Source of the DNA: DTGL01 sp038895395
GTDB lineage: Archaea > Iainarchaeota > Iainarchaeia > Iainarchaeales > DTGL01
Reading direction: 5' to 3'
NCBI GenBank assembly: GCA_038895395.1
Contig: JAWANJ010000002.1
Location: 1 to 61,598, forward strand
DNA length: 61,598 nucleotides
The notes under the pieces are model-generated. The model ran no database searches. It was not told the origin of the DNA and saw only the letters and a program-made list of their open reading frames with translations. Shown here one piece after another: positions 17,893 to 25,468 of this stretch. Position 1 is the stretch's first letter. Each line of letters opens with the position of its first letter. The position numbers and the translations under genes are program-made.

Positions 17893-18264
17893 TTATCTTA
17901 CTTCAATTCTTTGCCTTTCTCCATTGGCTTTCTCAAAAATTAGCTCTAAGACCCCGTTTTTGAATGTTTTGCTTATTGGTTTTTCTTTAACCCAATAGGG
18001 TAGCCTTATCGTTTTGTAGTAACCTTCCTGTACATCAGAAGAGCCTTTTCTTCTATAAGACCTTATGAGGAGTCTGTTGCCTGAAATCTGCAATTCAATA
18101 TCTTTCTCTTCTACACCAGGCAGCTCAACTGTAACAAATATTTTTCCGTTTTCTTCCCAAACATCATATGTAAGCTGATAATTACTTATCTCCACATCCT
18201 CTTGTGGCTCACGGCTTCCAAAAAACCATCTTTCAAAATCATCGAAAAAGTCATCATCAAACAT
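17893..18264 (-). CDS. Hsp20 small heat shock protein (second gene of pair)
   Basis: This ATP-independent holdase has 123 residues. A short acidic-aromatic N-terminus (MFDDDFFDDFERWFFG) precedes the alpha-crystallin domain, recognisable by VTVELPGVEEKDIELQISGN and the end FKNGVLELIFEKANGE; it has a short C-terminus without a clear IxI tail (ends RQRIEVR, so IEV may serve). The start ATG 18264 follows GGTGGTG. It is between the other Hsp20 gene (60 bases) and cdc48 (10 bases). Its divergence from the neighbouring Hsp20 suggests two functionally different partners rather than a recent duplication. Confidence 0.93.
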   Translation of the reverse strand: MFDDDFFDDFERWFFGSREPQEDVEISNYQLTYDVWEENGKIFVTVELPGVEEKDIELQISGNRLLIRSYRRKGSSDVQEGYYKTIRLPYWVKEKPISKTFKNGVLELIFEKANGERQRIEVR

Positions 18265-18324
18265 TTGCACCACCTACAAAAAGTAAAACATAAAAAAATG
18301 TAAAAAGGGATGCATCGGAAGGCA

Positions 18325-18756
18325 TCACTTGATTTCAATGATTCTTTTCGATGGGTGCTTCTCTTTGCTTTTTGGTACTTTGATTTCCAGTATTCCATTT
18401 TCGTATTTTGCGTCGGCTTTTTCTAGCTCTGCGTTTTCTGGCAGAGTTATGAACCTGTAAAACCCTGTATAGTTACGCTCTATTCTGTAAAAGTTCTTTG
18501 ATTTCTCTTCGTATTTTTCTTTTCTTTTTGCAGTTATCTCTAGACCATTGTCAACTATGTTTATGTTTATATCCTGCTTTTGCACCCCAGGAATTTCAAT
18601 GCTCAAGTGATATGCGTCATCGGTTTCCCACATGTCCACTGGCGGCTGTCTAACGCTTCTTGTTTCTGCAGGTAAGTCTTCAAATTCAAAGTCATACAAG
18701 CCAGAGAGCATTCTGCGCATTTCCTCAAAAGGATCAAAAAACCTCCTTATGCGCAT
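18325..18756 (-). CDS. Hsp20 small heat shock protein (first gene of pair)
   Basis: A 143-residue alpha-crystallin-domain chaperone. N-terminal region MRIRRFFDPFEEMRRML, core HLSIEIPGVQKQDININIVDN, FRFITLP-like FYRFITLPENAELEKADA, YENGILEIKVPK, and a C-terminal RIIEIK that provides the I-x-I motif for oligomer assembly. The ATG follows GGAGGTGAG. It is the first gene of the Hsp20-Hsp20-cdc48 unit and is divergent from a winged-helix regulator; two 21-base spaced direct repeats lie just upstream. Confidence 0.95.
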   Translation of the reverse strand: MRIRRFFDPFEEMRRMLSGLYDFEFEDLPAETRSVRQPPVDMWETDDAYHLSIEIPGVQKQDININIVDNGLEITAKRKEKYEEKSKNFYRIERNYTGFYRFITLPENAELEKADAKYENGILEIKVPKSKEKHPSKRIIEIK

Positions 18757-18768
18757 AATCTCACCTCC

Positions 18769-18805
18769 TTTTGTCCAAGTTTTTTATTTTTTTGTCCAAG
18801 TTTTG
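18769..18805 (-). promoter_or_regulatory. paired direct repeat upstream of the Hsp20 operon
   Basis: The motif TTTTGTCCAAGTTTT occurs twice (about 18769-18783 and 18790-18804), spaced by 21 bases, i.e. two turns of the helix, immediately upstream of the GGAGGTGAG ribosome site. This looks like a double binding site for a regulator or a duplicated leader. Function is inferred. Confidence 0.6.
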
Positions 18806-18846
18806 CTGAACATATTTAATGTTTAATAGACAAACAGTTTAAAAAG

Positions 18847-18860
18847 GTTTCGCACGAAAC
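18847..18860. promoter_or_regulatory. palindromic operator between TATA box and start of the regulator
   Basis: GTTTCGCACGAAAC is a perfect inverted repeat (6-base arms, 2-base centre). It lies just after a TATA-like TTTAAAAA (18837-18844) and 7 bases before the regulator's ATG at 18868, which fits a leaderless transcript. A protein bound here would block transcription start, so autorepression is the natural reading. Confidence 0.65.
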
Positions 18861-18867
18861 GTATCAT

Positions 18868-19263
18868 ATGTCTAGCGCATCTTTTACCATACGTTTAAGG
18901 CGTGTTGAAAGGCTAACTGATGCAGATTTTGACAAAGCCATAGAATATCTTTGTAAAGCACTTTGCTTAGAGGCTTATGACACAGATACTGCAAAGCAGA
19001 TACTGCTGGAGCTAATAAAAGAAAAAAAGGGCCTAAGCTCAACAGAACTAGCTGAACGCATAAATAAGTCCAGGGGTGCAACAATAAACCAGCTTAATCG
19101 TCTAATGGCAACAGGCCTAATTATAAAGGATCGCAGACGCTATCGTTTGCGTGCAAGTACACTTTTTAACACCTTTATTGAGATGCGTGATGACATAGAG
19201 CGCATAATGAATAATATGCTTGAAATAGCGCGTTTACTAGATAAGCTTACTGAACTTGAATAG
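18868..19263 (+). CDS. winged-helix transcription regulator, probable heat-shock/proteostasis regulator
   Basis: A 131-residue protein with a helix-turn-helix of MarR/Lrp-like type (about residues 45-100): ELAERINKSRGATINQLNRL followed by a wing IIKDRRRYRLR. The C-terminal 35 residues (DDIERIMNNMLEIARLLDK) form a likely dimerisation helix. It is transcribed divergently from the two Hsp20 genes with 111 bases between, which hold a palindromic operator and a pair of direct repeats. By position it is expected to control itself and the chaperones. It does not look like a close copy of the known Phr regulator, so the assignment is by context. Confidence 0.85.
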   Translation: MSSASFTIRLRRVERLTDADFDKAIEYLCKALCLEAYDTDTAKQILLELIKEKKGLSSTELAERINKSRGATINQLNRLMATGLIIKDRRRYRLRASTLFNTFIEMRDDIERIMNNMLEIARLLDKLTELE

Positions 19264-19282
19264 GCTAGTTATTTAAAAACAT

Positions 19283-19681
19283 TTATTCCACAATGTCAAC
19301 AAATTGAAGCCTTATCTTAAGTCCTTCGGTAGCTCTTGCTTTTGTTAGAGTTGCGCTAACTGGTTTTCCCGCAATTTTAGCAACAATATGCAAGTTCCCA
19401 TAAAGCTGGTCTTGATTTTTTCCCTTCAGCTCATATTTTCCATAAGTCTTTAAAACCTCAAGATTTTTTAATTCATCAAAAACATATTTTGAGCCACTCA
19501 TGTAGTTTATAGAAGCATTGGACAGCTTTCCCTCTATTGCCTTCACATGCGCCTCCTTTATGTTGTTTTGTATCATGCCAAGTCGTATGCACTCAAAAAT
19601 ATCTTCACCTTCGGAAAGCTCAAGTATGAGCTCCTTCTTAATTCCTTTTCCAGTAAAAAGCTGTGAACTCGACATTGTCAT
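19283..19681 (-). CDS. PPC/DUF296 domain protein
   Basis: The 132-residue product is a single PPC (plants and prokaryotes conserved, DUF296) domain. Visible pattern: LILELSEGEDIFECI, NIKEAHVKAIEGKLSNASINY, and the closing GNLHIVAKIAGKPVSATLTKA. In plants this domain follows AT-hooks; archaeal and bacterial stand-alone versions form trimers whose role is unclear. No AT-hook is present here. The start follows GGTGGAG. It is convergent with the winged-helix regulator (19-base gap). Confidence 0.85.
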   Translation of the reverse strand: MTMSSSQLFTGKGIKKELILELSEGEDIFECIRLGMIQNNIKEAHVKAIEGKLSNASINYMSGSKYVFDELKNLEVLKTYGKYELKGKNQDQLYGNLHIVAKIAGKPVSATLTKARATEGLKIRLQFVDIVE

Positions 19682-19752
19682 GTCTCCACCTTAAAAAATT
19701 GCTTATTAGCAAGAACTATTTAAAAAAAGAACTTTTTCCCAGCGTTGCAGGG

Positions 19753-20862
19753 CTATGGCCTTTTTTCAAATACAATGATACTTTCTCTTGTTTTTCCCAC
19801 CAATTTTGTACGATCGCGCATGCAGGGTACTTTTCTAGCAATTATCCTATCAATTTTTGCAAAACCAATATCTTTAGCAATTCGCTCAATAATTTCATCT
19901 GACTCAATAACAGCATCTGGCAAACAACCGCCAGCAACAACAATAAAGGCCAAACCACCTTTTTGTAAGGAAGCATACATTTTGTCAATGGCTTTTTCCA
20001 TATCCAAAAAATATGCTTGGGCCTCGACAGGTAGACCACCATATTTTCCATTTTTTGGTATTTCTTTGATTTCACCCAAGTATGTTTGCAGCTTAGGTGC
20101 TTGCTCTAAGAAAAGACCAAGCTCAAGTTTGTAAACCTTTGTATATTCATCTTTTCCCAGATATGGTGGAGACGTTATTATAGCATTTGCTTTTCTTTCC
20201 AAGACAAAGTGGCGCGCGTCACCTTCAATTACTGTTGGTTCAGGACCCATAGAAATGCAATTGCTTAAGTCACTTATCATCTTTTCTACTTTTTCTAAAA
20301 AAATTTTTCTGAAAGACATTGGTCTTCTCTTTATCCTGCGCAAGCTTCTTCCTTGCTTTTTAACCAATGCTACTTTTGAAGCAGAATCCATTAGCGCAAG
20401 CATAAAAAAATCTCGCGCCTTTTCGTCAGGTAGCTCCTTAATGTTTTGTTTAATCATGCAAATATCCGCAATGTTTTCTTTGTTAAAGTATTTCTTGAAA
20501 ATTTTCTTGTTTGGAATTTCTATGCTTGGTGGGGTTTTTGTACAGGCTGTCAAATAATGTTTTAGCTTTTTGATATCATAATTTCTTGTTTTAACTTTGC
20601 TTACAAAAACAGCCAAAGGTGAAATATCCAAGCCATATGACTCAATATTTCTTTGCTTCGCGGTCAAAAGAGTAGTGCCACAGCCACAAAATGGATCATA
20701 TATAGGCCCTTTTAGCCCGTAACTGTCTATGATCCAATCTACAAGCTCCTTTGAAAAACCTTCTTTAAAATAAAACCAGTCATGTATGGGGTGATCAAAA
20801 TTTTTCCTGAATGTTACCCAATCAGCGATTTCCTTTGGGGCGTATCCAATCTTCTTTATCAT
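19753..20862 (-). CDS. DNA methyltransferase of the N4/N6 type, solitary
   Basis: A SAM-dependent amino-methyltransferase of about 369 residues. Motif I YDPFCGCGTTLLTA (about residue 65) precedes the catalytic motif IV TSPPY (about residue 230), and GLDISPLAV resembles the acidic end of the SAM site. TSPPY is typical of DNA N4-cytosine or N6-adenine methylases; RNA methylases with similar motifs cannot be fully excluded. The ATG at 20862 is chosen because the extra 25 upstream codons encode a hydrophobic stretch unusual for this family. No restriction endonuclease gene is nearby, so it appears to be an orphan. Target sequence is unknown. Confidence 0.85.
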   Translation of the reverse strand: MIKKIGYAPKEIADWVTFRKNFDHPIHDWFYFKEGFSKELVDWIIDSYGLKGPIYDPFCGCGTTLLTAKQRNIESYGLDISPLAVFVSKVKTRNYDIKKLKHYLTACTKTPPSIEIPNKKIFKKYFNKENIADICMIKQNIKELPDEKARDFFMLALMDSASKVALVKKQGRSLRRIKRRPMSFRKIFLEKVEKMISDLSNCISMGPEPTVIEGDARHFVLERKANAIITSPPYLGKDEYTKVYKLELGLFLEQAPKLQTYLGEIKEIPKNGKYGGLPVEAQAYFLDMEKAIDKMYASLQKGGLAFIVVAGGCLPDAVIESDEIIERIAKDIGFAKIDRIIARKVPCMRDRTKLVGKTRESIIVFEKRP

Positions 20863-20983
20863 AAAAAATATTTGTTTAGTCAGTGTTAAAATTGTTCCTA
20901 ATAAGATCAAAAGATAAATGAAATCAGCGAAAGTCAATAAAATTTTTATTTATTCTCTTGCTAAATGTAATTTTGGTGATTTG

Positions 20984-21889
20984 ATGAAAACAAAGCTTTT
21001 TTCGTTACCATTGTTACTGTTAATTTTCATTACGCTGCTTACTAATGTTGCCTCAGAGCCGCAAAAGGTAGAGGTTGGCATTTATGTTCTCAATATTGGC
21101 AAATTTGAGGTTAGCACAGGATCTTATACAGTTGATTTCTATCTTTCAATGAAATGCGACAAACCTTGTGATCCAAGCAATTTTGAATTCATGAACGGGC
21201 GTGCAACCTCTGTTGACAAAATTATTGACGAGCCAAACGAAAAGTTTTATCGCATTCAGGCATCCCTTGCAGAAAATATTGACCTTAAAAAGTATCCATT
21301 TGATGAGCATTTTTTAACAATACAAATTGAGGATAAAAGGAACACATCTGAAAAACTATTCTATGTTCCAGACGAAAAATCTGCAGGTATTGATCCCTCA
21401 GTTGTAATTGTTGGCTGGGATCTTATCGGCTATGAGCAAGAGGTAACCGATCACTTCTATGAGCCATATGGTGAGACCTATTCTAGGTTTATATTCAAGA
21501 TTCACATAAGGAGAATATTGCTCGCCGCAATCCTAAAAACATTCGTGCCTGTGATATTCATTGTAATTGCGGGGCTATTGGCTTTACTCATACAAGAACA
21601 AGACAAACTTTGGACAAGAATTGGGATAAACACCTCTTCGCTAATTGCTTCAGTAATGTTCCACCTTAATGTTACTTCGAGCATACCACCTGTTGGCTAC
21701 CTCACATTTGCTGACAAATTTATGATATCCACTTATTCCATATTGCTGCTAAGCTTATTTAGCACAGTGATGATGATGCGCCATGCAAAGCGCAAAGATG
21801 AAGTAATGTACAATAGAATATACCACATTGCTTTGTATTGCATACCGGCCATGGCTGTGTTTCTATATGGCATTGTAATAGTTATATAG
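20984..21889 (+). CDS. pentameric ligand-gated ion channel homologue (Cys-loop superfamily)
   Basis: The 301-residue product has a signal peptide (residues 1-22), an extracellular beta-sandwich and four membrane helices. Matches to prokaryotic channels such as GLIC and ELIC are the strand VEVGIYVLNIGKFEVSTGSY, the YTVDFYLSMK strand, the loop signature YPFDEHFLTIQIED (the Pro-Phe-Asp of the Cys-loop, without the cysteines as in other prokaryotes), YSRFIFKIHIRR leading into M1, and M2/M3 with SLIASVMFHLNVTSSIPP. The M3-M4 loop is short. A GGTGAT site lies 3 bases before the ATG. Ligand and ion are unknown. It is convergent with the stomatin-like gene; stomatins modulate channels in animals, but no link is shown here. 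Confidence 0.82.
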   Translation: MKTKLFSLPLLLLIFITLLTNVASEPQKVEVGIYVLNIGKFEVSTGSYTVDFYLSMKCDKPCDPSNFEFMNGRATSVDKIIDEPNEKFYRIQASLAENIDLKKYPFDEHFLTIQIEDKRNTSEKLFYVPDEKSAGIDPSVVIVGWDLIGYEQEVTDHFYEPYGETYSRFIFKIHIRRILLAAILKTFVPVIFIVIAGLLALLIQEQDKLWTRIGINTSSLIASVMFHLNVTSSIPPVGYLTFADKFMISTYSILLLSLFSTVMMMRHAKRKDEVMYNRIYHIALYCIPAMAVFLYGIVIVI

Positions 21890-21928
21890 AAAAAAATAGC
21901 AACACAATAAGCCCATTGAATAACGCCA

Positions 21929-22768
21929 TTACTCGAGAAGCTTCTTGGCAATGTCGACAAACTTTACATTTATCTGTCTTAAAAGTTCAGAAGGTACTGT
22001 GTAAACCACTGTTTTGCTTTTCTCAGTGCTTAATGAATGTATTACCTGCAAGGTTCTTAAGTGCATTCCACCCTTTACACTGACTAAATGCACAGCAGCT
22101 TTACTTAGATTTTGAGCTGCTTCAAGTTCACCTTGTGCCCTAAGCAATATTGCTCTTTTTTCTCTTTCTGCTTCTGCCTCTTTAGAAATAACCCTTACTA
22201 GGCTTTCAGGCAAAATTATTTCTTTCAGATCAACAGATTCAACTTTTATTCCCCAAGGGTCTGTAACCCTATCTAATATTTCCCTGATCCTTTTAGCAAT
22301 TTTTTCCCTCTGTGAGAGAAGCTCGTCAAGGTTTACTTCGCCAATAACTTCGCGCATTGTTGTCTGTGCAAGTTGGCTCACAGCATACCTATAATTTTCA
22401 ACCTCAAGTATTGCTTTGTCCGCTTGATCTTTTCTGATTCTATAGTACAAAACAGCATCAACGCTTATCGAAACGTTGTCTTTTGTTATTGGTGTTTGCT
22501 CCGGAACATCAACAACATCAACACGAAGGTCAACTGTTGTTGTCCATTGTATTATTGGAATTATTATATTGAAGCCAGGCTGCAAAAGGCCAGAGTATTT
22601 TCCGAGTGTGAAAAGCACAGCTCGCTGATATTCGTAAACAATCCTTACTGACATAACAAGCAAAATTAGTAGCACAAAGCCCATGAAAAAGAAAAGATGT
22701 GGCGCAAGGAACAAGCTCAAAAAGGTTAAGAAAGCATAAAACAATAGAACCCAGCCCCAAAATCGCAT
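21929..22768 (-). CDS. stomatin/slipin-like SPFH membrane protein
   Basis: A 279-residue SPFH-domain protein. Two hydrophobic stretches at the N-terminus (about residues 5-42) precede the SPFH core: YEYQRAVLFTLGKYSGLLQPG, DLRVDVVDVPEQ, VDAVLYYRI, LAQTTMREVIGEVNLDELL, and DPWGIKVESVDLKEI. A charged helical part (EAEAEREKRAILLRAQGELEAA) drives oligomerisation. The usual operon partner, an NfeD-like protease gene, is not adjacent. The ATG is near a TATA-like AT-run and may be leaderless. Confidence 0.93.
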   Translation of the reverse strand: MRFWGWVLLFYAFLTFLSLFLAPHLFFFMGFVLLILLVMSVRIVYEYQRAVLFTLGKYSGLLQPGFNIIIPIIQWTTTVDLRVDVVDVPEQTPITKDNVSISVDAVLYYRIRKDQADKAILEVENYRYAVSQLAQTTMREVIGEVNLDELLSQREKIAKRIREILDRVTDPWGIKVESVDLKEIILPESLVRVISKEAEAEREKRAILLRAQGELEAAQNLSKAAVHLVSVKGGMHLRTLQVIHSLSTEKSKTVVYTVPSELLRQINVKFVDIAKKLLE

Positions 22769-22850
22769 ATTAAAAAAACAACATAAAACTATTTAAACAT
22801 TTAGTTTTAACTACAAGCAACAAAAATTAAACAAAGAAAATTAGTATAAA

Positions 22851-22963
22851 TCCCGCCTCCCGGAGTTGCACCGGGGATCTTCCGGTAACAGCCTTGCCAT
22901 AACAAGGCAAGCTGTTGTTGCTAAGTCTACAGCCGGACGCATTAGCTACTATGCAAAGGCGGG
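22851..22963 (-). tRNA. tRNA-Tyr (GTA) with 40-base intron
   Basis: The mature RNA has 73 bases: acceptor CCCGCCT/AGGCGGG with the C1-G72 pair typical of archaeal tRNA-Tyr, anticodon stem TCCGG/CCGGA, loop CTGTAGA with anticodon GTA, discriminator A. A 40-base intron (22887-22926) sits at the standard position 37/38; it folds into a long hairpin (AACAGC/GCTGTT plus inner TTGCC/GGCAA). The D-loop reads AGTAGCTA and lacks G19 (C instead), and the T-loop reads TGCAACT with G in place of U55. The same pair of changes occurs in tRNA-Thr(GGT). Confidence 0.93.
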
Positions 22964-22988
22964 ATAAAATAATTATTGCACAGACAAA

Positions 22989-23423
22989 CTATTTAACCTT
23001 TTTGCTAAGTTTTTTGGCAAGCTTAAGTGATGGAAGCTCAGCTTCGTAGTAGTCAATTTTTATTCCTGATTTCTTGAGAAGATATCTAGTGGCAAATATG
23101 CTTGCAATCTCTTCCATTGTTTTTACAACGTTGCTTTCCAAAGATTCTCTGTTTTTTATAGATTCTTTTATAGCTCTCTTAACAGAATTGCTCTCAAGAA
23201 CATTTTGCGGTTTAAGGTCCTCTGAATCAACAGCCTTTTTTATAATTTCAAAATCTATATCTTTGCTAAGAAAATCTTCAGCTTTTTTGTTTGCACTAAA
23301 GCACAATGAAATCAAAAATTCAGCAATCTCTCTTGATTCCATGCCTTTTTCAACTTTAAGCTTTTTTACACATTTCCAATCATCAAGATTTGCAAATAGC
23401 TGTACACCATGAGTTTCGTCCAT
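22989..23423 (-). CDS. helical protein of unknown function
   Basis: A 144-residue, mostly alpha-helical, charged protein without membrane segments, starting MDETHGVQLFANLDDWKCVKKL and ending KLAKKLSKKVK. A segment EIASIFATRYLLKKSGIKIDYYEAELPS is the most distinctive part. The start has a GGTGA site five bases upstream, and the gene lies 9 bases after the DUF116 gene, so the two are probably cotranscribed with tRNA-Thr(TGT). Not recognised. Confidence 0.75.
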   Translation of the reverse strand: MDETHGVQLFANLDDWKCVKKLKVEKGMESREIAEFLISLCFSANKKAEDFLSKDIDFEIIKKAVDSEDLKPQNVLESNSVKRAIKESIKNRESLESNVVKTMEEIASIFATRYLLKKSGIKIDYYEAELPSLKLAKKLSKKVK

Positions 23424-23432
23424 TTTTTCACC

Positions 23433-24002
23433 TCACTCTTTCAATGTAAGTTTTTCAAAAACTTCTTCTAAGTTTACATCAGTATCTATGCAACCTTTTC
23501 TTGTAAGCAACACTGCCTGCGGTGCCACTTTTATATCTTTCAAATCCTTAAGACTGTCAAACGCCAATATTGCTTCTTTATAACAGCACACACCAAGTAT
23601 TGCTTTTGGCTTGTATCTATTGACAATCTCAAGCACTATGCTACCTCCCGGACACACAAAAACCCCTTTGTAGCCAAGTTCTTCGGCTTTTGACACTATT
23701 ATGCCAATCTTACAACTGCCACATTTTAGGCACTTTAAACCCTCAGATCCATATTGTGCTTTGCACTTTTCTGAATTTTTCATGCAATGTGGTAAGAAAA
23801 GTATTCGATCATTATATGGTGTTTTTTTGTACGCAATCTCATGCATCTTGTTTCTAAACTCTATGTGTGTATATTCTATCCATTGCTCGTTTAAGCCAAG
23901 TTTCTTGGCAATTTTTTCAGTAGCACTGGCTATGTTTATATGCGTTCCAGTGTCAACCGCTTGTGCTACCGCTTCTTTTATTTTATCTATCGTTACATCC
24001 AC
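23433..24002 (-). CDS. DUF116 family protein, cysteine-rich
   Basis: The 189-residue product matches the DUF116 family: FLPHCMKNSEKCKAQYG, GLKCLKCGSCKIG, VCPGGSIVLEIVNRYKPKAILGVCC and a closing VLLTRKGCIDTDV. Eight or more conserved cysteines suggest iron-sulfur or zinc binding; the biochemical role of the family is not established. Some DUF116 proteins are fused to or sit near radical SAM or lipoyl-type genes, but no such neighbour is here. The start codon is GTG, only 19 bases after the 3' end of tRNA-Thr(TGT), so this tRNA and protein may share a transcript. Confidence 0.88.
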   Translation of the reverse strand: MDVTIDKIKEAVAQAVDTGTHINIASATEKIAKKLGLNEQWIEYTHIEFRNKMHEIAYKKTPYNDRILFLPHCMKNSEKCKAQYGSEGLKCLKCGSCKIGIIVSKAEELGYKGVFVCPGGSIVLEIVNRYKPKAILGVCCYKEAILAFDSLKDLKDIKVAPQAVLLTRKGCIDTDVNLEEVFEKLTLKE

Positions 24003-24021
24003 ATAAAGCCCTTCTTTTGTA

Positions 24022-24093
24022 AGCCTCGGGTGGGATTCGAACCCACGATCTGCTGATTACAAGTCAGCTGCATTGCCACTATGCTACCGAGGC
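24022..24093 (-). tRNA. tRNA-Thr (TGT)
   Basis: Acceptor GCCTCGG/CCGAGGC, anticodon loop CTTGTAA with anticodon TGT, discriminator T. The D-loop has GG and the T-loop is the standard TTCGAAT, unlike tRNA-Thr(GGT) in this window. Length 72 bases, no intron, and no CCA encoded. Confidence 0.95.
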
Positions 24094-24149
24094 GTGCGCG
24101 CATATGTTCCTAATAGTAGTATTCTAAAAGTGTTAATAAATTTTGCCTT

Positions 24150-24881
24150 TCAAGGACTTGCTAGATTTGTAATCTTCACTGACTCAATATACGCCTTTTC
24201 CAAGTTATCTGCTAATTTTGCACGATTAATCCTTTTGCTTAATTCTCCGAGATATTCTGAAAACAGTTCCTGGACATTGCGTTCTATTTTATCAATTTTA
24301 AGTCCAAAATCTTCCTTAAAACTTTCAAGAAACTCTTCACTTATTTTGATCTCATTGCTTTTCTTTAGGATTGAATCTGCAAGCTCTAAATAAGCATTTT
24401 GACGATCTTGGAAAGACGTTTCACTTATTTGGTCAGCTACATTAATATTCAGCAACAAAATGTAATGCAAAAGCACATAGCACGCAATCTCTTTTTTTGT
24501 AAGTTCTTTTATTTCAATTTCATATTTATTTCCCAAAATCTTTTCATAGTTTTTATTTTCTATCTCAGCTAGCCAAATAATGTCTTCTGTCATAGAAATA
24601 TATAGATTGAACTGCAAAACTTCTTCTACATCTTCAAAATTTACATCAGACTCATTAGGCAACCCTTTCTTCGATTCTTCCAGCAACTGTTGGATTTCGT
24701 TGTGAATTTGCTTGCTTATATTTTTGTAGTAACCAACATCGTCTGAGTTACCAGTCTTGAAAGGCCCATGTACTAAAAAAAGCATTGCAAAAAAAAGAAG
24801 AAACAAAAAAGCAATAATAGAAAATAAAAATATAAAAAAAAGTTTTTTTTCACAGGGGCTTTTTTTCAATCTTTTGGCCAT
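24150..24881 (-). CDS. single-pass membrane protein of unknown function
   Basis: About 243 residues. A basic, cytoplasmic N-terminus (MAKRLKKSPCEKK) is followed by one strongly hydrophobic helix (about residues 15-38), then a soluble all-helical domain of about 200 residues rich in Glu/Lys, with EIACYVLLHYILLLNINVAD as a semi-hydrophobic stretch. The open frame begins at GTG 24905; ATG 24881 is preferred. No family is recognised. Flanked by tRNA-Thr(TGT) and another membrane protein on the same strand. Confidence 0.7.
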   Translation of the reverse strand: MAKRLKKSPCEKKLFFIFLFSIIAFLFLLFFAMLFLVHGPFKTGNSDDVGYYKNISKQIHNEIQQLLEESKKGLPNESDVNFEDVEEVLQFNLYISMTEDIIWLAEIENKNYEKILGNKYEIEIKELTKKEIACYVLLHYILLLNINVADQISETSFQDRQNAYLELADSILKKSNEIKISEEFLESFKEDFGLKIDKIERNVQELFSEYLGELSKRINRAKLADNLEKAYIESVKITNLASP

Positions 24882-24992
24882 ATAGTCCACGTTTTTTCTT
24901 ATCACTAAAGGATTAAATTATAAACCAACAACATATACAAAAAACAAAAATAAATAAAAAAATAAATAAAAAACAAAAAATAGGAATGGAAA

Positions 24993-25385
24993 TCATTTGC
25001 CTTTTGTGGTTTTTAACCCTTCTGAAGTACTTGCAATCTTGTAAACTTCAGTCAAGGCCACTATTAGTGCCGCTGGAGCTACAAACACTGCTATGTGACT
25101 AGTTATGCTTGCAATTATACTTCCTAAATTCGGAAGTAGTTTGTTAAGACTTTCCTTTATAACTTCTGAGGATACGCTGTTTATTGATAGTAGCGCAATG
25201 GCTGCAATCAAGAAAGCGGTTATCTCTTTATCACTGACATTCAAAATACCAACAACAAAGCCAATTAACACTAGCAATACAAGGATTAGTCCAGGCTCAG
25301 AGTAGCCAAAACCACTTATGAGACCTCCAAGAAGTGCTATAAGCACACCTGCTATAAAAGCAAAGCCGCCAATTCTCTGGTCCAA
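24993..25385 (-). CDS. small multi-pass membrane protein of unknown function
   Basis: A 130-residue protein with three to four membrane helices (about residues 8-24, 30-48, 55-72 and 92-110) and a short charged tail. The start is a TTG at 25385 with a strong GGGGGTGA site upstream. Such small helical proteins recur in this window; no function can be given. Confidence 0.7.
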   Translation of the reverse strand: MDQRIGGFAFIAGVLIALLGGLISGFGYSEPGLILVLLVLIGFVVGILNVSDKEITAFLIAAIALLSINSVSSEVIKESLNKLLPNLGSIIASITSHIAVFVAPAALIVALTEVYKIASTSEGLKTTKGK

Positions 25386-25468
25386 AATTTCACCCCCTTA
25401 AAATTACAGATACATGATGTTAATTGTATCCAATCTACTTTATAAATATTGTGTTTTTTTCATTTTTA

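Noticed and set aside
22851..22963. Long forward-strand repeat reading as a hairpin terminator within tRNA-Tyr
   Set aside because: The hairpin is explained by the 40-base intron at position 37/38.
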